Below are positions 1-12,100 of a stretch of 64,000 bases of DNA, piece by piece. The stretch's first letter is position 1. The number at the start of each line of letters is the position of its first letter. Made by a program: the position numbers and the translations under genes. The stretch covers positions 744,001 through 808,000 of the forward strand of contig OZ004581.1 in assembly GCA_963924555.1 (NCBI GenBank), read 5' to 3'. The DNA is from Crambe crambe (taxonomy: Eukaryota > Porifera > Demospongiae > Poecilosclerida > Crambeidae). Under the pieces are notes generated by a model that saw only the letters and a list, made by a program, of their open reading frames with translations, had not been told where the DNA came from and made no database searches.

Positions 1-114
1 ACTCTTCTTCACGTGATGGGCTATATAAGGGTGCATTAATTGGAATTGAAAGGTGTGCATTTATTGGAGTAAAGTGTTGCTTTAGACCATTTGCTTTAGG
101 CCTACATTACTATC
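1..114 (+). promoter_or_regulatory. Possible core promoter of the RAM-like gene
   Basis: A palindromic E-box CACGTG lies at 10-15 and a TATA-like TATATAAG at 22-29, about 90 bases before the first ATG at 115. The spacing would suit a short 5' UTR. This is motif-level evidence only; the window edge cuts off anything further upstream. Confidence 0.35.
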
Positions 115-3089
115 ATGATGGCAATGAAAGTGACTGATACAAGACAAATGGAAGTTCCTTTAGACAGTCCAGAGAAAATACTAGAGAAGCTAGAAGCTTT
201 TGAGGAGTTGTTCAAGAACCGATACACTGAGGCAGAGAAAGGGTACAACAGAACATGTAATAGGCTTGACAGGTGAGTTCCCTGTATAGTAATTTTACTC
301 TTAAAAGGTAGCTACGTAGTTAAGATACAGCTGATGTTCTCAAGACTTCACTCCCATAATTAGTACTCACCATAGTTACCATGGAAATAAACAAATCCCA
401 CCATATTTTTGATTTCAACACAGCCTAACGACTTTTGTATATTCCTGTAGATGGTACCAAGTTCCTGTGCTTAACCCCTGGCCCCCTGATCGTGATCGAG
501 GGAGGAGGAGGAGCCATCACGATCACGGTGGGGGAAGAAGAGGAGGAAAGTGAGCAAAATAAAGAAGAAGAAGTTTATTTGGAATTATCATTTTTTTAAA
601 TGTTCCTTTTCTAGTTATAGGGAAAAATATAGGGGGCGCGGCAGGGACAGAGAATATGGTTACCATGACTCATGGCAATCTAGAAGATCACCAAGGTAAC
701 TAATATTATCATGGAGCGATTTTACAGAGAAAAAAAATTTCTTTTTCATTTGTCTGTAGGGAAGGCTACAATATGGAGAGGTCACCTCCTCACTACAGAG
801 GTCATTGGGGTCATGGATCTCCCCACCGCCCACCCTCTCCGTATAATCGTCATCCAAGGTCAAGATCCAGATCACCTCGGTACATGCCATCACCAAGGCA
901 ACAGGAACCATCACCAAGGCGACGAGAACACTCTCCATGGAGACACGAGAATGACGATGTGCATAATACAGGCCCTGAGAGTGGAATGACAGCAACCAGT
1001 AATGAAGTCATGCCTTTAGCCTCCACTCAACTCCCACTGTCGTCTGAATTGGGACAACTATCACGGCAACTGTCCGATCACCTTCCTCCTTTGCAACCAC
1101 ACGAAGAAGAAACTACTTCAGCAAGTGAAGGGGAGTCTTCACAGAGAAGGAACCAGCACTTGTCACTACAAGAAGTGAGTAGAGTAACACGTACATGTGA
1201 TATGCATGAAGGCAGGCCATGTACTTCATGAAGGCGCTTGCATGAAGGCAGGAAGGCAGGCAGGTACATGCATGAATATAGGAGCAGGTAGGCAGATAGA
1301 CAGTGATACATATCAGAGGTAAAAATAGCTTTGACTATTTCAAGACTCTATTTCAGTATTTTAGATATTGAGATATCTGACCAAATTATGCATTATCATT
1401 ATTGGATCTCTCCACTTCCTCCCCTTCTCCTCCACCTCCTCCCCTCCACCTCCTCCCCTCTTCCTCTGCCCCTCCTCCTCCACCCCTCCTCCACCCCCTT
1501 CTTCTCCTTTTCTCCATACCACTCTTCTTCTTCTTTGCAAACATAAGATTGCTGGTTTAGAGGAAGAGAAGGTGGTTCCTTCCAACAGTGATGTTATGGA
1601 CATCCTGAACATTGCAAGTGGAGGAATGAATGAAGTCACTTCAGAGAATCTGAAGCAGGTAAAAGTGAGTCAGAATTCTGATGTGATACACAAACAACTT
1701 CTAACTTCTCTCTTAGCAACTTTTCTATCTTCAGATACTGCCCTATTCTCTCTTCAGCTTTTTTAAAAACTTCTTTTTCAGGTACAAAAGGGGGCTCAAC
1801 AGACCCATGCATCACGAAAGAACAAGGCAGTGAGGAGAAAAACATCGTCATCTTTTGCTTCTGAAGAAATTCTACGTTCTGATTTGCAATCCCACTCCAC
1901 TAAGAATATTCATCATAGCCAATCTGAACCATTATCTTCAAGAGCTAAATCCCACCATGTACACAATACAGAAGCTAATTCCATAGAAACCGGTACCGTC
2001 ACTGTGGATACTGGAGCCATAGTCATGGAAACTAAATCTGTTACCACAGAACCATCTAAGTCACACCCAAAAAGTGGTAAGCGTCATGAGCGGAGTGCAA
2101 AGTCTGGAAATACTCACATCAAGAAAAAGACGAAAAAGCATCACAAGAAGTCCCAAGAAGAGAAGAAAGGAATAGAGAAAAAGATAGGAAGTGGTGTTTC
2201 AATTAGAGGACCAGGGTCACAGGAGGGGAAAAAGAAATGGATTCCCTCGGATTTTGGTTCAGGTGAGGATTCGGAGATTGATGTAACCACACCTATTGAT
2301 CCCGTTCGGATGTCTTTCGGTGTCAGCGTGCAGAGAAAATGTCTGGAACCTGACATTATTGGTGGTTCTGCAGACATCAATGCTCACCAGCCAATGTCGT
2401 TGCTGGTGAGCATAGACAGACACTCCCTCCTGTCAGATTCAGGTAGCAAAGTGGGACGTGCCCAGTGGTCGGGACAAATAAAAGGAAGTAAAAAATTCAT
2501 CACCAAATTGCCTAATTTTGGAGGTGAAAGCACCACTGATGTCGTACGAGACCCTTACAAAAAATCCAGCCATGGCATAGAAAGACAAAGTAGAAGTATA
2601 AGTCCTGCTGGATTTGACCACTTTGAACGAAAGCAGACTCAGACCATTCTCAGCCACTATCAAAGGGAAAAAGACACAGGTGCCATCAGTTTTAGCCATG
2701 AAGGAAGTGGAGAAGACGATGAAAGTCCTTCCGAGTTTGGAAATTACAAACAACAGAATGGTAGTGGTGGTTTTGAAATTGCAGGCAATTTAGGGTCAGG
2801 AGCTTTTCAAGAAGATGCTGAGTCAGCAGAAAACTATGACGGACAATTCCAGGTGGTTGATTATAATGATGCATCGAATAAGATGATTATCAGAGGCAGC
2901 GGTGAAAAGAAAAGCAAGAAAAAGAGTAAGAAAAAGTCCAAGAAGCATTCAAAGAAGAAGATGAGAAAGGAAAAGTTTGATTCAGGAGGAGGAGATGATC
3001 TTGGGACTCGTGAACAAGAGCCTGTTAAGTTGAGAATTAAGTTAGAGGATTTGAGTCCAGTTTTTGTTTGCAATTCACTAAGTAATTAA
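115..3089 (+). CDS. RAM-like (RNMT-activating mini-protein) N-terminus with long RS-rich and Lys/Ser-rich tail
   Basis: Six exons join in frame: 115-272, 451-549, 615-695, 760-1174, 1548-1658, 1782-3089, giving 723 aa. Every junction is GT-AG and keeps phase. Residues about 22-60 (FEELFKNRYTEAEKGYNR, then a WYQVPVLNPW segment) resemble RAM, the small activator of the mRNA cap guanine-N7 methyltransferase RNMT, including the Phe-Glu-Glu start and the W that follows the helix. Next comes an R/G/H/D-rich stretch and SPR/RSRS repeats (exons 3-4), as in RNA-binding or splicing-associated proteins. The last exon is acidic and Ser/Gly-rich, with repeated GSG-E-D motifs and basic KKKSKKKSKK blocks that may be nuclear signals. 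Vertebrate RAM is only about 118 aa, so this would be a fusion or large extension. Inferred role: nuclear mRNA cap methylation or processing. The RAM assignment is tentative, since the matching core is short; an alternative is an unrelated RS-domain protein. An ATG at 118 is an equally possible start. Confidence 0.6.
1405..1540 (+). repeat. C/T-rich low-complexity tract in intron 4
   Basis: The tract is built of CTCC and CTTC runs between exon 4 and exon 5 of the RAM-like gene and lengthens the polypyrimidine region before the acceptor at 1547. It encodes nothing credible on either strand. Confidence 0.8.
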
Positions 3090-3249
3090 ATTTAACACAC
3101 TATTGATTACTCAGACTACAACCAACCTTCTGATCATTTCATCAAAACAACAACAACAACAAAAACACATGTAATCATCTCACAATAATTATTTTAAGAG
3201 TTCAAGATGATTGATAATTCTATAGTACTGCACATCCTGGCTATTACTG

Positions 3250-5233
3250 TTACATTCTGCCTTGACGCTGAGCCGTTTCTGTGCCTTTAGGATGGTTCTG
3301 CAGAAGTGGAAAGAAGACGAATCATAATGTGGAATATTGCTATAGTATTATGCAGTGGCTTTTACAAAGTTGCTGTCATGAAATAATGACTAATCACATC
3401 TTCCAGTGGTGGCAATAATTTACTCGTATAATGCTTTGGTAGTCAAAGAAACTCACACAGAATTATTGTGCATGTGGGATTGTGGGGGTGATGATGCATT
3501 TCATTTCACATACCAGTTTCCAGCGCAAAATCTTGATCCATTCCTCAGCTTCTTGCGTGGAACCAGCGTAAAGGAAGAATGTTCGATAAGCTGTTATTAT
3601 TCTGCACAGAAATAGAATAGGGAATTACTGTACTGTTGTGCAATGTCCCTAAAGGATTCGTGACGAGTTTAGATACAAATTTCTCAAACTTGCTTTGTTG
3701 AAACTATCCCAAACCTCTGTCATGTGTTTGATCGATAATGAGTTGGACTATCTCTAAACCAAATTTTGGTCCCAAGGCTACTAGTTATGGAGAGCTAAAG
3801 TATGTGTGAAGTGGAATCTCTGATGAAGGACATTTCCGAAAGAGGACAAAATTAAAGTACACTCTAACCTCCAAAGAGGACAACCTCTCTACAAAGGACA
3901 AAAGGTTGGGTCCCATTATTTGGAGGTTCCACTGTACTTGGTGAATTGTCCAGTATGAGAACATCACAACAACATTCATTACCTGAAACAATTTTGCTTT
4001 CCCTGTGAGTCATCACCAATGATGTCCATTACGTCCTTGAGGTCGATGGTTCGAAGGGCTGTCTTCTCATCTCTGTTCTTGTAGTAACTCAATTCATTCT
4101 TGTAGAGAACAAACCATCTTGTTCGCCAAGTCTGCAATCGAAAGAGAATAGCTTATTGTAGCAATATTGACCATTCCCATTGAGTAGCTTCAACATACAG
4201 TGAAATCAGATCACCCTATAATGAGACCACCTCTCTATTTTAAGGTCACTCACACCATGTCTCAACAACAGCTATTTCAACCTCCCTAAAGAGACCACCT
4301 CTCGCTATTTCAACCTTCCTATAGAGACCACCTGGCCCAGAGGTTACAGTAAGCAAGTTTTACTCTACTCCCTTAACATACCTTTCTATGGTATCCTAGC
4401 TTGGTTAGGTAGCCTTCCTTTGAAGCAATCTAAAGTACGTAAGATAGAAGGAAAAAAAATGGATTGATTGTAGCTTCATATATATAATTTCTTCTCTAAT
4501 AGGGGCACTGCCTAATAATACTGGTCACTGTGGATAATTAGGTTCAGTAGTATGTCACTGGTTAATTAACTAGTCACTCTATAAGGGATCTCCCCATTTT
4601 AATTATTATTAATAAGGGTACTACATCAAATTCAGAGTATGTCAATAAGGTACTCACGGCAAATGTTGGTGCCCCGTCAGTCTGTTTCCGTACTTCTATT
4701 CCCCATTCCGCATGGACTCTGATCTGGTCATAGGTCTCAGGCTCGTCCACACACCGGGGGTAGGGGAACTTCAGCAGCGTAAGGACTCCTGAAAATAACA
4801 TAGTTTGAGTGTCATGAATCTTGGACCACATAATATATTTACTGTATAGTTAGTCATTAAAAGCTTATTACAAGTTCTTTATAAAGACGAATTACATGGC
4901 CAATTCAGTTAGAAGTCAAAACAGTTGCTTTTATAGTCAACCTTTGTATACACACTCTATACGAAATAACCTCCAAAAGAGGACAACCTCTCTACGAAGG
5001 GCAAAAGGATAGGTGTCCATTATTTGGAGGTTCCATAGTAAACACTATTAAAAGTTAGCTGCATTGGGCTTGATTGGCTCACCTGACTCGCCACCAATCA
5101 CAGGTTTGCTGGCAAAGTGCTCCACTAGTTGATCGACTGTTGAGAAACGACCAAACCCAAAAGAGAACTCCTGCCCGTCCCACTTCACTGGAAAGTGCTT
5201 GACTGAGTTCTTTGCTCTGGAGGGGGGGGGGGG

Positions 5234-5327
<94 letters not shown>

Positions 5328-8231
5328 CCAATAACATACAAAACCACAACACATGAATGACAATGTCCCAAGGTCATACACAACAAACACTGCTGCTTAA
5401 ATACAAACTAAACTCAATAATGCAATTCATAATGCACCCATATTCAGCTCAACTATGTTGATCATGCCTCTCTCTCTCTCTCTCTCTCTCTAGCCTACTC
5501 CAATGGCGCAACATCACTGATATCTTTATAACTGAAGTAGACTGCAGCATTAAAAGCGTTCCCAACTATCACATCTGCAAGCTCAAGTGTTTTTTTTAAA
5601 CACCAGAACCTCTCAAGTAGACACTTTGGGACCAGGAAAAAAAATGTCCTTATAAGAGAAATGTGAAACTGAAGAGCGTGACTAAAACATGTTGGAAATT
5701 GAAAGTAAGAGAAGCATTTTTTACAGCTGTCCAAACAGCAACAAGGTAAACTTATTTTTTTAAAGTGATTTTTTTGTATGATACATGTTGTTAGACACAC
5801 AGACATGACTGATTGCTTCTTTCTTCATCCCAATGACCAAGTGGGTTGATCCCAGCAATAATGAAGTGCTGACTATGGAATATTATTATGGTGAAAATAG
5901 ATAATCCAGGGAATATGCAAGGCTCACAATAACAGTCAGTCACATGACATTTTCTGGTCAATTTCTTCATTTACAAAGCGGGTACGTGATTCTGAAAGTG
6001 TAGTAACTGAATGGTTCAAAGTTAAACTCCTCAAAACTTATGAGCTCTATTTTGAAAGTCATAGTACAGCATATACTCCAATTTTTGAGCTTAAAAAAAT
6101 CTCAGTAGTTTCAGATTGTTTGGAATTACCCTGCTTTACTTCAATACTAATAATGTATACCTCCACTACAAAGTGAATTGTATCTATGTACCTGACAGAG
6201 AGGGTGAATTCTCCAGGATTGGACGTGCTATCTCGAAGCAGGTAGGAGCCATCTTCTCCCGTGGAAATTAGAATGCTTTCGGCAACGTGACGACTGATGT
6301 TGAAATGGTACCACCTGTTGGAGTAAGGAACAAAAATTAATAATAAGTAGAGGGAGGAGCCAGTTTTCTTTCACATTTAAATTATTTTGCAGCAACAATG
6401 AAAAGACAATGGAACTTCTCACTTTCTGTGATCAAAAAGTGTGTCTCTCCCCTCCCCTCCCCCCGTGGATCCAGAAAAAAAGTGTCCCGAATAGAGATGG
6501 TGTCCTGATTATTATCACATAGGTTGTAGGAATAGGGGAGGGGAGGTGGGGGGAGCATGGACCAAACACAAAAAGGAGCAAATGATTCATTTGCCCCCCC
6601 CCCCCCCAATCAGAAAGTTATTCCTACACTTAAATATGCAGTTATAGGAGGTTTTTTTGAAATTGCATTCCGGAAACCACAAGAGTTTACTATTTTCAGA
6701 GCTAAGTGAAACTATTTGTGTGTATCCAAGACAACTAATGGAGCAAAAGGACTAAATAATCCATGGAATTGCATACTTAACATGCATGGAAAACAGAGGA
6801 GGAAAACAGAGGAGGAAGCAGTACCTTACCAGTACCCCGGCTAGTCAGCAAAACAAGATGATAGAAGTTTGTAGATAGCCCATGGGTATGAATCCTTCCT
6901 TCACACAAGTAGGACCCAGCCTTGTTTAAAAGGAATAAAGGGCTAGGCTTCTGTCATTATTGATTGACTAAGGTTTGATATCCTGTTTGTGTCTGAAAAG
7001 GATCTAATTCAATGACACACCAACAGAATCATTGCTGTGTGGAAACACTCATGTGCTAACGAGTGCCAATGAGTGGGATAAAACACAGATCTGGTCTCTG
7101 TATTGGTGAAGTGGACAGGAAGGGAATCTTTTTGAATAAATATTGTGACAGAAAAAATGTCAACGACTAATGATAGATTGAATATTTTCGAGTTGTATTA
7201 TTTGCAAGCATAGTAGGAACTGTTCAGTTAACCAAACAGCATATCACATGACCAACTGTCAGCAACATTGTTCTAACATTGCTCTAATTTTTTCTACCTT
7301 GATGTGCAGCTAGCACATAACTGTCAGAAGACACATTTAAAACGAGCAGTGATAGGCCTTAGTATACCTGGTTTCAAATACCAGCACACAGCTGACAAAA
7401 ACAACAGTGATAGGCCTTAGTATACCTGGTTTCAAATACCAGCACACAGCTGACAAAAACAACAGTGATAGGCCTTAGTATACCTGGTTTCAAATACCTC
7501 AATACCAGTCAGAAGACGACAAAAACAGCAGTGATAGGCCTAGTACAGGGGGGGGGGGGGGGGGGGGGGGGGGATTGTTGCTCCTCTAGAGAGTTGCACT
7601 TGAAGACAAGTGTTAATATCTAGCTGTTATTTTACTGTTGCCTAACACCCATGTAGTTACAAACAGCCATATTCCTATTCGTAACTCTGAGTTAAAGGAT
7701 CAGTTAACGTCGATGGAGAGCCAGCTATGGTCATGTCACGTTAGGGTACCATTCATATTACACCTCTCACATTGGAAGTTATCAAAACAAAACAATGGAA
7801 TATGCACTGCAGTGAAGCATAATATGGTGAAGCTAAGGTTCTGAATATAGTATTGTAAACTCCATTTTAGCATAAACTTACTCTATATCTTCCATATCAG
7901 GAGGCGGTGGGATGGATAATCTTTTATCCGGCCGTGATGCTGGGGGCATTTTCTGAGTCAGCAAACCTCCTTCAGATGGAGATAAAGCGTCTTCCTCATA
8001 CATGGTGCCATCACTGTAGCGCTTGCCTGCATCCATAGGTTGTGTTACACCGAGGCCGCTATTATGTGCACTTGCCATCTGCTTGTTCCTTCTCGGGACA
8101 GGCGGAAGGTTTTTTGTCGCTGGTTTCCAATTCTTTGGCTCTTCAAAGCTCGAGTCACTAGAATCCAATAACTGCTCTTTATCTTCTAAGGCTTCAATGG
8201 GCGTGTGCCCCTGCTTATCCTGTTTATTCAT
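3250..8231 (-). CDS. DAPP1: DAPP1/Bam32-like SH2 plus PH adaptor
   Basis: Eight exons (transcription order 8231-7882, 6314-6192, 5216-5083, 4788-4658, 4429-4382, 4131-3983, 3601-3514, 3297-3250) join in one frame of 356 aa. All introns are GT-AG. The N-terminal 116 residues are unordered and contain PPVPRR, an SH3-ligand-like motif. The SH2 domain (about 117-214) starts WYHFNISRHVAES and keeps the phosphotyrosine-binding arginine in GSYLLRDS. Tyr222 in EPETYDQIRVH sits where DAPP1 has its Src-phosphorylated tyrosine. The PH domain (about 248-345) has KEGYLTKLG, then RKTWRTRWFVLYKNELSYY, the basic pattern of 3-phosphoinositide binders, and ends with the helix EEWIKILRWKL. The family couples PI3K products to tyrosine-kinase signalling at the plasma membrane. 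The gene is tail-to-tail with the RAM-like gene (160 bases between stops) and head-to-head with the USP53/54-like gene. An upstream in-frame ATG at 8291 is possible, but 8231 opens the more hydrophilic start. Confidence 0.9.
3858..3936. mobile_element. 79-bp MITE of the TACAGTGGAACCTCC family
   Basis: The ends are imperfect inverted repeats (TACACTCTAACCTCC and GGAGGTTCCACTGTA), with a 5' TA at each border. The middle contains AGGACAACCTCTCTAC. The element lies in the last introns of the DAPP1-like gene. Related copies lie at 4948-5040 and elsewhere. Confidence 0.65.
4199..4345. repeat. Diverged relative of the TACAGTGGAACC MITE family
   Basis: The stretch starts TACAGTGAAATCAGATCACC and repeats GAGACCACCTCTCTATTT-like units about 50 bases apart. 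No clear right terminus is visible. It lies in an intron of the DAPP1-like gene. Confidence 0.4.
4948..5040. mobile_element. Second intronic copy of the TACAGTGGAACCTCC MITE
   Basis: It shares AACCTCCAAAAGAGGACAAC and TTATTTGGAGGTTCCA with the copy at 3858-3936. It sits just 3' (minus-strand sense) of exon 3 of the DAPP1-like gene. The ends are more decayed. Confidence 0.6.
5222..5325 (+). repeat. G-run followed by (GA)n microsatellite
   Basis: A run of 14 G is followed by about 45 GA units. It lies directly upstream (minus-strand sense) of exon 3 of the DAPP1-like gene, so on the coding strand it forms a long CT polypyrimidine tract before the acceptor. Open frames of Leu-Ser repeats here are artefacts. 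Confidence 0.95.
7346..7545 (+). repeat. 58-bp tandem repeat, about 3.5 copies
   Basis: The unit contains CAGTGATAGGCCTTAGTATA, then CCTGGTTTCAAATACCAGCA, and is repeated almost identically at a period of about 58 bases. The last copy is truncated and altered. It lies in intron 1 of the DAPP1-like gene and is followed by a run of 24 G at 7549-7573. Confidence 0.9.
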
Positions 8232-9118
8232 GGTATCCCGGTATTGCCTTGGCCAGTGCAGTCGCGACTCGCGAGATAATAATATGTACATGTGTGGGCG
8301 GGCCTGGGCTTACGCCCCGCCCTTTGACCTTTTATATTTGCGCATGGGCGTGGCACGGCAGTCTCAAAAATGGCGTGTAATGACGTAATGCAAGAAGGTT
8401 GAAAATCAAGTCAAGTTATAAACAGAAGGATTCTTATATTTGCAGGCGCTGTTGTGGCTTCCCGCAATCTTGCAGAGAGTAAGGGGTGAGCTCTATAGCG
8501 TTACAAAGGGGGGGAGGGGGGATAGGGCTGGCTGTGAGTGCAGTCATGACATTGCAAGTTTAGGCTGGATACTTTAATATCAGACCAGACCAGTTATCAA
8601 GTTCTTGAGCTCACATTCTCAGCCTCAAATCTCCTCCTCTCCTGTTGGAAAATATATAGTCTTCAGCATCTCCAATCCAGTTACTCTCTTTTCTAATTGT
8701 AAGGGTCTGGCAGCTGCAGCTGGACTAACCATTGCTGTACCATTGCCAGAAAATCACTGGCAACTGACCAATCAGAAGTAGATGTTGCCAAAAGAGCACT
8801 CAATGAATGTGTGGCTGTATTCCCCATTCAGAAAATTTTTTTCCTAGAGTGTCTTTCATTAGCTAGTGTTTGAATTGGCTGTGGTCTGCCAACAGTGACC
8901 AAATGTTTTGCATACTTGTTATTGTCAGCTTTTTTTATGTGCAGTGCTTCAGTTAAGGATTCTATTCTTCCTCCTCCTCCTATCTCCTCCTCCCTCTCTC
9001 ATCCTCTCCTCCCTCTCTCATCCTCTCCTCTCTCACTCCCTCCCTCCCTCCCTCCTCCTCCCCTTTCTCCTCCTCCCTTTCCTCTCCTTGCCCCTCCCCC
9101 CTCTCCCAATCTTAGACC
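8232..9118. promoter_or_regulatory. Divergent intergenic region between DAPP1-like and USP53/54-like genes
   Basis: This 887-base stretch separates two head-to-head coding starts and must hold both promoters or 5' UTRs. The DAPP1 side is GC-richer (GCGCATGGGCGTGGCACGGC, TGACGTAATG resembling a CRE half). The USP side ends in a CT-rich tract (8965-9110) directly before the ATG. No TATA box is obvious on either side. Confidence 0.5.
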
Positions 9119-12100
9119 ATGGCAAGTAATTTCTTCACTCAGCTGACGGAAGGGTTTCAAAAACTTCCCTTTGGAACAAAAAAGGAACCCATTTCCCCGC
9201 CCACTTCTGGGGCCTATCGTCCTCGCAGGTCGATAGCGGAAAGTCTCAGCAAGTTGGCCCTGGAGGGGATCAACCCACGTATGAGTCTCTCTCTAATCAA
9301 CAGGGGACTCTTGAACCCAACTGGAGAGAACAACTGTTTTTTGAACTCAGCAGTCCAGGTACAGTACAGTGCAACCTAGGATACAAGCAAATATCCCACA
9401 GTGCAAACCTTTCATTGTGGACACTGTCATTTTCCATAGAGTAATTAATACTGCAATGGGACACAAAAAGTAGAGTGTCCTGATTAGATAGGTGTCCTGA
9501 TTAGAGATGTCCTGATTAGAGAGGTGTCCTGATTAGAGGTGTCCTGATGAGAGAGGTGCACTGATTAGAGAGGTGCACTGATTAGAGATGTGTCCTGATG
9601 AGAGAGGTGCACTGATTAGAGAGGTATCTTCATTTCAGTTGAGTGCAATTATTGTTAGAGTCCACATTAGGACTTTGGTATCTTAGGACATTTTCTATTT
9701 TGGTAGGTCCTGTGGCATATTGATGTGTTTAGGCGGAGTTTCAGAGAGATCAAAGGTCACATGTGCGTGGAGAAAGCATGCATCTTCTGTGCATTACAGG
9801 TATGGTAAAATGTTGATAATTTTGCAATAATTAAAGTGTGCCAAATGAAGCCCCAAGTGCAGGCCTAGAGCAAAACGATAGCAGACAGGCAGCTGGATCC
9901 TGCAAGATAGCACGAGGAAACCTGCGCATGTGCCATCCTACATCCGGCTGCCATGCCCCGCCCCCTCCAGTTCTGCTTCTCATTAACCTCAGTCCCAGTC
10001 GATAAAAAGCATGAAAATATTACCCCACAGAAATTCCTCACGATACATATATTATTGTGATAATCCCAAATAGAAATCAAACTTTGGCTCACCATAACTC
10101 ATGACTACTAGTGGCCATCAGTGGCAGGTTTAGGGAGTTTCTTTTACTTCTTAAGAAGGAAATCACAGTTAGTATGCACTGAGTTATCTAATGTGTGACC
10201 TTGAAAATGAAAGCCAGTGCTCCAAAAGATATCTTTAATTAAGTTAGCTCATTATGTGTTCCTCTAATTATACTACTTTAGAGCAGAAACACAAGAAAAA
10301 TAGATATGGTAGACATGGTCAAATTCTAGTCTGGCGCAGCCAGCCCCAAGCACTTCCGGAACTCCAGCGTAAGGGTCTGGTAACACACAATACTTCGACT
10401 TGTTCCTGGCCTAATTTTTTTAGTTACGAAATATGACGTTTTAGTGTCGTAAAATGACGTTGTCTTGTTTAATTGTCATAGCAACACATCTCGCGCGAAG
10501 AAAATGGCCTCCCGATCCCGTAATAATTATGGTTGTTATAACTACCACACGTCATTAAACGTCATAATGCGTCAGTTAATGATATTCATCGTTTTAGCAG
10601 GATTTCTGCTAAACGGGAACAAGTCGAAGTATTGTGTGTTACCAGACCCTTGCGCTGGAGTTCCGGAAGTGCCTGGGGCTGGCTACGCCAGACTATTCAA
10701 ATTCCATTAGCTATAATGGTTATCTTAGTTTGGGAACAAAAGGGAGGGAGGGGGGGGGGGGGGTTGTAACCCCCCTCAACCCCACCCCTGGATCCAGCCC
10801 TGACAGCATTTGCATGAAAATATAAAAATGGGTGTGGTTATAGGAGTGGTAGTGGGACACCCACTAATAAGAAGTACCCTTTAGAAAATCTTGGATCCGC
10901 CACTGGGGCCCATGGTCTGGAAATTTGGTGTAGAGATAGTCTAACCATTATAGAACACATGACAGAAATTTGGAACTAATTCATCAAAGCATTTTGATAA
11001 ATAGCAAATGGAATGATGTTTGATGTCTACACGAGACTGTTGACCAGTGGTCATTACCTCCCTTATTTTATTTTTTAGGCATTGTTTAATGAGTTTCGAC
11101 ATGGGGGTCAGTCGGCAATCCCCCCAGATATCCTCAGGCAGGCCATGGCTGAGTGCTACGAGGAGCAGCACAGATTCCAGCTCGGTCTCATGGACGATGC
11201 AGCTGAATGCCTAGTAAGCCACACCCACAGTAATCAAATTAATAAGGGTAAACTCCTGTAATCATAACATCTGTGTTCTTAACTTTCCTTTGTGAAGTTG
11301 ACACGTGTGTATATAGTTTCTTTCTTTGTAAGCTGTTGTAATTTTACATATCATGTACTATTTCTTTCTCTGTATTCTTTCTCTGTAAACTGTTGTAATC
11401 TTCCTACATATCATGTACTTTCTCTGTAAACTTGTAATTTTCCTTTGTGAATTATGCTTATTTTTTGTAATCTTTCTCTGTAAATTGTTTGTAATCCACT
11501 CTTTTCTTTCTTTAGGAGAAGATTCTGGAGCAGATTCACTTTCATTTGGTTGGAACAGAAGACATGGACTCCTGTGCAGCCAAGCACTGTCTCTCCCACC
11601 AAAAATTCGCCATGACCATGTTGGAAAGGGTGAGGGATAAATCCAGTCATGTGACTATCATGTGATCATAAAAGATATCGCTCACATGACTATCACATGA
11701 TAATTGCATGATCTCATCACATGATTGTTGTGCATGTGACAGACGGAGTGCACATGTGGAGCGACTTCTGAGCCTCTCTCCTTCGTCCAGTTCATTCACT
11801 ACATTTCCTCATCTGCCATAGCGTAAGTAATATGGGGAAAACCCTACAATATCAATTGTAATTAATTGGAGTGATTCCTGATAATTGACTTACAATAGCC
11901 ACAGTCAGAGATGGGGAGATCCCTTGTGATTAACTTCTCTACAATATTTGCATGTACACATTATTATTCACAGTTATGGGGAGATCCCTTTAATTAAATT
12001 TATAATTACCTACTCAGGAAAGAAGCACAAAAGTATGCAGAAAAGTATAAGGAGGCGGGAGACCACACCTACCAAACAAATTCCGAGTCTAAGGGTCAAA

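Noticed and set aside
5048..5390. Two overlapping minus-strand frames of about 100 aa with long Leu-Ser repeats
   Set aside because: They translate the GA microsatellite. Only the part at 5083-5216 is real, as exon 3 of the DAPP1-like gene.
7330..7545. CRISPR-like array
   Set aside because: The 58-bp units are continuous tandem repeats without unique spacers, in an animal intron.
7549..7573. Poly-G run as a possible G-quadruplex control site
   Set aside because: Homopolymer runs of G or C occur at many unrelated places in the window, so no special role can be argued.
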